Under the pieces are notes generated by a model, which saw only the letters and a list, made by a program, of their open reading frames with translations, was not told where the DNA came from and made no database searches. A program made the position numbers and the translations under genes. A stretch of DNA of 18,014 nucleotides from Ignavibacteria bacterium. Its GTDB lineage: Bacteria > Bacteroidota > Ignavibacteria > Tepidaquicellales > OLB5. This document shows, piece after piece, positions 14,188-18,014 of this stretch. The stretch's first letter is position 1, and every line of letters starts with the position of its first letter. Where the stretch lies: the NCBI GenBank assembly GCA_030835005.1, contig JAUQWT010000240.1, positions 1 through 18,014 on the forward strand. Direction: 5' to 3'.

Positions 14188-15600
14188 TCATGAGACTTTT
14201 TCCTGAGGCATGAGTGTTTCGATCACAGCTTTTTCAATCGGGAATGCGAAATTATTGTTCTTGATCCTCCACCTGGATATTCTTTGCAGAGGTTTCTTCA
14301 CAATTCTTTCTTTGCCTCCAGAGAATCGGTTATAGAACTTGAATTTTTCGATATAGTCATACTTTTCGTCGGATACCCACGGTCCTGAAGAACCAATATA
14401 ATCAAAATCAGCCCATTCCTCAAGAGATGAAGGCATTTTGTATCCCTTTTTTTCAACTTCCGCTGTAATCGTTGAACCCGGGTACGGTTTATAATAAAAC
14501 ACTGGTGTTTCGAATTTCGGGCTCATTTCACGCAGCTTATTTGCAATTGCAAGAGACTTCTTTACACTCTCTTCACTTTCACCCGGAAAACCAATTATTA
14601 CAGGGAAGTGCGCAGCAATACCGTACTTCCTGCAGATTTCCGCGCAATACATTACCTGTTCAATTGTGATATCTTTTTTGAGCCACTTAAGCATTTCATC
14701 AGAGCCGGATTCAACTCCTATCAATACCCATCTAAGCCCGGAACTGACAAGGTGCTTAAAAACATCTTCGCTTAACCTTGATCCCTGGTCAGCTCTCATC
14801 GTCGCAGTCCAATTGAACTTCAGGTTTCTTTTCATGAACTCATCAGCAATGGAGACAGCCCTTTCTTTATAAGTGAAAAAGGTCTCATCCTGGAATGACA
14901 GTTCCTCAAATTTGTATTTGCTCCAGTGGTAAGCTATCTCCTCACCCATTCTTTCCGGAGATAATGCAGACCACTTCCTGTTATAAACCTGGGGGTCAGC
15001 GCAAAATGTGCATCTGAAAAAACAGCCGATGGAAGATATGAAGTCGAACTGTCTTTGACCTTTAAGCCTGTAATAACTTTCAACGGGAATCTTTTCATAC
15101 TTCTGAAACCCGAATTCATTCATATCCGTCAGTTCACGGGGAGCATTCCGTATAATTCTGCCACCTGTTTTATAGGTGATTCCTGTAATTCCGTTTAGCT
15201 CTGTATCTGCCGCGAACGAATCAACAAGCTCTGCAAAAACTTTTTCTCCCTGGCCCTGCACAGTAACATCTATAGATAACTCATTCAGTGTTTCAACAGG
15301 AAACAAAGATGCATGCCAACCGCCCCAAACGATTTTGAGTTTAGGAAACTTCTTCTTCAGCTCTCTTGAAGTCATCAGGGCGTCCCTTATCGGATCCCCG
15401 GTCAGCACAGTCATTCCCACGCATAAGGCATCTTTAGCTGTGGTTACAAGTCTTGCAAGAGGATCTTTTTCAAGACGCGCATCGATTATAACAACTTCAT
15501 ATTTTTTTTCGTCAATAGAAGACGCAAGAGCAATCAGCGATAAGGGCATAGTATAGAATACGGCCTTCGGATTATACAAAATTACTTTTTTCCGTTTCAA
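14188..15600 (-). CDS. B12-binding domain radical SAM protein
   Basis: This 470-residue protein has an N-terminal Rossmann-like cobalamin-binding domain (about residues 4-130, with VVIIDARLE, VGMTVLTGD and VWGGWHASLFP). The domain lacks the DxHxxG ligand motif, as most of this class do. The radical SAM barrel starts at about residue 185 with C193, C197 and C200 in SIGCFFRCTFC, binding the 4Fe-4S cluster. ATMRAD, LIGVESGSDEMLKWLKK and VIIGFPGESEES are further barrel strands. The class includes methyltransferases and ring-forming enzymes, and the substrate cannot be read from sequence. The start is TTG at 15598-15600, because a stop lies three codons upstream in frame and the first ATG (codon 18) would cut off the first beta strand. 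It follows the TPR gene by nine bases. Confidence 0.9.
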   Translation of the reverse strand: MKRKKVILYNPKAVFYTMPLSLIALASSIDEKKYEVVIIDARLEKDPLARLVTTAKDALCVGMTVLTGDPIRDALMTSRELKKKFPKLKIVWGGWHASLFPVETLNELSIDVTVQGQGEKVFAELVDSFAADTELNGITGITYKTGGRIIRNAPRELTDMNEFGFQKYEKIPVESYYRLKGQRQFDFISSIGCFFRCTFCADPQVYNRKWSALSPERMGEEIAYHWSKYKFEELSFQDETFFTYKERAVSIADEFMKRNLKFNWTATMRADQGSRLSEDVFKHLVSSGLRWVLIGVESGSDEMLKWLKKDITIEQVMYCAEICRKYGIAAHFPVIIGFPGESEESVKKSLAIANKLREMSPKFETPVFYYKPYPGSTITAEVEKKGYKMPSSLEEWADFDYIGSSGPWVSDEKYDYIEKFKFYNRFSGGKERIVKKPLQRISRWRIKNNNFAFPIEKAVIETLMPQEKVS

Positions 15601-15609
15601 ATCTACTCT

Positions 15610-16959
15610 TTATCTGGACTTGGCAAGCAAATATAAGGGACTCAGCTTTTCAACTAAATTAGGAAAGTGCTTCATTGCTGCCTCCAGGTCGGTTGCAGCC
15701 TGACTGTAATTCCCAAGATTATAATGTGCTATTCCCCTGTTTTCAAGCACAATATAATAAAGCGGATTAACTTCCAGCGCTTTATTGTAGTTAGTAACTG
15801 CCCTTTGGAATTCATCTCTATCTAAATACAGATTCCCTAAAAAGTAATAAGCAACAGCATCTTCCGGATTCAATAAAATTGCATTATTAAGATCACTTTC
15901 TCCTTCAGGTATCTTTCCCATATTGATAAGGACCTGAGACCTGTATGTGTACGCTGAAGAAAGCTTGTCGTCAATTCTGATAGCCTTGTCAAGATCGATC
16001 AAAGCAAGCGAGTCCTTACCTTCTTTGTAATAAATTATACCCCGCTCCAAATATGCAACTGTATCTATCGGGTTATATTTTATTGCCGCCTCAAAATCTG
16101 TAAATGCTTTTGCAGTTTGTCCGGTTTTAGCATATGAAAGCCCTCTCATCTTATAAACAAACGATACATCAAGATCTGTAACTGTGGTGCCAAGTGCTTT
16201 CCCAAAGTAAAGAATTGCCTTATGGTGATTACCTGATAATCTATATAGAATTCCCAATCCATAAAAAGCCTGTGAGAAATTCGAGTCGATCTGAACACTT
16301 TTCAAAGTGTATTTAAACGCAAGAGCAGTATCTTTACTTGCATAATAAGCGTTCCCAAGCCCCAAAAAATACTTAGCTTTAGTTGAATCAAGTTTAGTTG
16401 CGTTTAGATAACTATCAATTGCTTCTGAGTAATTCCCTGAGTTAAATGCTGCATTGCCAAGCGAGTAATTCAGTTCCGGATATGTTGGATCCAGCGCAAG
16501 TGCCTGTTCATAATATTTGCTTGCCTTTTCATCATTTCCCATTGCCAGATTAAGATTACCAAGCTCAATATAAACATCAGTATAATCTTTCTTTAGCTCA
16601 ATTGCTTTTTCAAAATACATCAGGGCAATAGAATAGTTTTTTTGATCTTTGTAATAAGCACCCAATCTGTAGAACATTTGTTCATCTTTATATCCCATTT
16701 CATATGCATAATTATAGTCTCTTATTGCAAAGTCGTATTGTTTAAGTTCATAGTAGCAGTTTCCCCTCAAATAGTACCCGGCATCATGTCCTGTAACTAC
16801 CTGGAGATATAAACTCAGGTACTTCGCGGCTTCTTCGTATTCTTCATTGTTATAAGCTTCAACCCCAAGATTGTAAGCAGTGGTGGTGGAATCATAAGCA
16901 AAGGACATTTGCGAAGCAAAAAAGACAATTGAAGTCAAAAGGAGAAATCTAATATTCAT
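15610..16959 (-). CDS. Exported tetratricopeptide-repeat protein
   Basis: This protein of 449 residues has a signal peptide (MNIRFLLLTSIVFFASQMSFA, cleaved near AYDS) and about twelve tandem 34-residue TPR units that fill the rest. Repeats show the usual W/L-G-x-x-Y-A-F-A-P spacing, for example YYLRGNCYYELKQYDFAIRD, ELGNLNLAMGNDEKASKYYE and LGNLYLDRDEFQRAVTNYNK. It is therefore a periplasmic protein-protein interaction scaffold of unknown partner. I prefer ATG at 16957-16959 over a TTG 30 bases upstream, because the ATG gives a clean signal peptide. The gene follows the aldehyde dehydrogenase by 22 bases and precedes the radical SAM gene by nine, so the three look like one operon. No lipobox Cys is present. 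Confidence 0.92.
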   Translation of the reverse strand: MNIRFLLLTSIVFFASQMSFAYDSTTTAYNLGVEAYNNEEYEEAAKYLSLYLQVVTGHDAGYYLRGNCYYELKQYDFAIRDYNYAYEMGYKDEQMFYRLGAYYKDQKNYSIALMYFEKAIELKKDYTDVYIELGNLNLAMGNDEKASKYYEQALALDPTYPELNYSLGNAAFNSGNYSEAIDSYLNATKLDSTKAKYFLGLGNAYYASKDTALAFKYTLKSVQIDSNFSQAFYGLGILYRLSGNHHKAILYFGKALGTTVTDLDVSFVYKMRGLSYAKTGQTAKAFTDFEAAIKYNPIDTVAYLERGIIYYKEGKDSLALIDLDKAIRIDDKLSSAYTYRSQVLINMGKIPEGESDLNNAILLNPEDAVAYYFLGNLYLDRDEFQRAVTNYNKALEVNPLYYIVLENRGIAHYNLGNYSQAATDLEAAMKHFPNLVEKLSPLYLLAKSR

Positions 16960-16981
16960 TAAATAAATTTTCTTAAATGAT

Positions 16982-18014
16982 TCAAACAAGAAGATACTCT
17001 TTCAAACCGTGAACACCGCCTTCCCTTCCGAATCCGCTCTCTTTATATCCGCCAAAAGGTGAAGCGGGATTGAATTTATTATATGTATTTGACCAAATCA
17101 CGCCTGCTTTAATTTCACTGACCATTTTAAAGATTTTAGAGCCTTTATCTGTCCATATTCCTGCTGATAGTCCGTATGGCGTATTGTTTGCTTTTTCAAT
17201 TGCTTCCTTCGGCGTGCGAAATGTAAGTACTGAAAGAACCGGGCCGAATATCTCTTCCTGTGCTATACGGTTGGATTGCGCCGTATTTGTAAAAAAAGTC
17301 GGGCGGAACCAGAAACCTCTTTCAGGAAGTGTGCACTCAGGCTGAAATATTGTACAGCCCTCATCAATACCGGATTGTACCAATTCTGCTATTTTATTTA
17401 ACTGCATTTTCGAGTTAATAGCTCCCACGTCTGTATTCTTATCCAGCGGGTCGCCGACTTTAAGAGTTTTCAGTCTTTGTTTGAGTTTTTTAACAACAAG
17501 ATTTTTAACACTTTCCTGTACAAAAAGTCTTGAACCTGCACAGCAAACATGCCCCTGGTTAAAGTAGATTCCGTTAACTATTCCTTCAACAGCCTGGTCA
17601 ATTGGTGCATCTTCGAATATGATATTGGCTGCTTTTCCTCCAAGCTCAAGAGTAACTTTCTTATCAGTTCCGGCTATGCTTCTCAGAATAATCTTACCTA
17701 CTTCGGTCGAACCGGTAAAAGCAATCTTCTTTACTTTTGGGTGGTTAACTATAAAAGAGCCGGTATCACCCGCACCGCTTAAAATATTCACAACACCTTC
17801 CGGTAATTCAGCTTCCTGTATAATTTCTGCAAGTTTATAAAGAGTTAACGGAGTAGTCTCTGCAGATTTTATGACAACTGTGTTCCCGCAAGCAAGAGCA
17901 GGAGCAATTTTCCATGCAGCCATTAGCAGCGGGAAGTTCCATGGTATGATCTGTCCTACAACTCCAATAGAAGAGCATAGCTTTCCCGGAAATGCATATT
18001 GCAGTTTATCAGCC
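16982..18014 (-). CDS. Aldehyde dehydrogenase, catalytically complete (N-terminus outside window)
   Basis: The open frame runs from the TGA at 16982-16984 to the window edge, about 344 residues, so roughly the first 130 residues are missing. Visible motifs in order are QIIPWNFPLL (catalytic Asn), NTVVIKSAETTPL (coenzyme Lys), FTGSTEVGK (coenzyme turn), VTLELGGKA (general base Glu), FNQGHVCCAGSRL (nucleophile Cys, first of the pair, codon near 17543-17545), EEIFGPVLSV and SPFGGYKESGFGREGG. It belongs to the NAD(P)-dependent aldehyde oxidising superfamily, but the substrate cannot be told. The reading continues upstream of the internal ATG at 17923 (ADKLQYAFPGK and SSIGVVGQ), so that ATG is not the start. 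A degenerate half-length paralogue lies at 11935. Confidence 0.95.
   Translation of the reverse strand, partial: ADKLQYAFPGKLCSSIGVVGQIIPWNFPLLMAAWKIAPALACGNTVVIKSAETTPLTLYKLAEIIQEAELPEGVVNILSGAGDTGSFIVNHPKVKKIAFTGSTEVGKIILRSIAGTDKKVTLELGGKAANIIFEDAPIDQAVEGIVNGIYFNQGHVCCAGSRLFVQESVKNLVVKKLKQRLKTLKVGDPLDKNTDVGAINSKMQLNKIAELVQSGIDEGCTIFQPECTLPERGFWFRPTFFTNTAQSNRIAQEEIFGPVLSVLTFRTPKEAIEKANNTPYGLSAGIWTDKGSKIFKMVSEIKAGVIWSNTYNKFNPASPFGGYKESGFGREGGVHGLKEYLLV

Noticed and set aside
16960..16989. TTG start of the TPR protein at 16989
   Set aside because: The ATG at 16959 gives a clean signal peptide; the ten extra residues would precede it for no reason.
11935..18014. The two dehydrogenase genes as halves of one gene split by insertion
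   Set aside because: The upstream copy carries its own version of the same N-terminal motifs (PWNFP, IKSAET), so the two overlap in content and are paralogues.
1..18014. CRISPR arrays, tRNA or rRNA genes, insertion sequences, riboswitches
   Set aside because: No direct repeats, cloverleaf-like segments, transposase motifs or conserved RNA motifs were recognised on reading either strand; no covariance model could be run.

Overview
The window is about 18 kb of AT-rich bacterial DNA in which every convincing gene lies on the minus strand, so transcription runs from high to low coordinates. Several traits suggest a member of the Bacteroidota/FCB group, perhaps an Ignavibacteria-like lineage (inference, not proven): a DUF4476 protein, a YbeY with Asp in place of the third metal-binding His, a Tat-signal TldD, AT-rich leaders mostly without Shine-Dalgarno sites, and two TAnnTTTG-type -7 boxes. 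No rRNA, tRNA, CRISPR array or insertion sequence was seen. No gene-free stretch exceeds 300 bases; the longest is the 193-base gap 10671-10863.

Layout in transcription order. (A) 18014-13232: a catalytically complete aldehyde dehydrogenase (5' end outside the window), an exported TPR protein, a B12-binding/radical SAM protein, an exported DUF4476 protein, and a 42-residue single-helix membrane protein. (B) A terminator-like hairpin at 13179-13204 separates this from 13164-10864: a YtxJ-family thioredoxin-fold protein with no cysteine, a half-length aldehyde dehydrogenase with no catalytic domain, a DinB-fold protein and a TspO membrane protein. (C) 10670-8296: a carboxy-terminal processing protease overlapping a DUF3108 envelope protein, behind a good promoter candidate. 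(D) 8202-7651: a gamma-type carbonic anhydrase homologue. (E) 7507-394: a compact housekeeping run, ybeY, smg, topA, tldD, pmbA, xerC, with very short gaps or overlaps between most genes. (F) 290-1: a stand-alone AtuA-like small-domain protein, cut by the window edge.

The housekeeping run joins RNA maturation (YbeY), DNA topology (TopA) and chromosome dimer resolution (XerC), and resembles the widespread dprA/smg-topA-xerC neighbourhood with a tldD-pmbA protease pair inserted. The most unusual part is region B. There, two homologues of redox enzymes, each lacking the residues its family uses for chemistry, sit 12 bases apart and probably share a transcript. A complete aldehyde dehydrogenase that could be a partner lies about 4 kb upstream. 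I see no defence system, phage or conjugative element.
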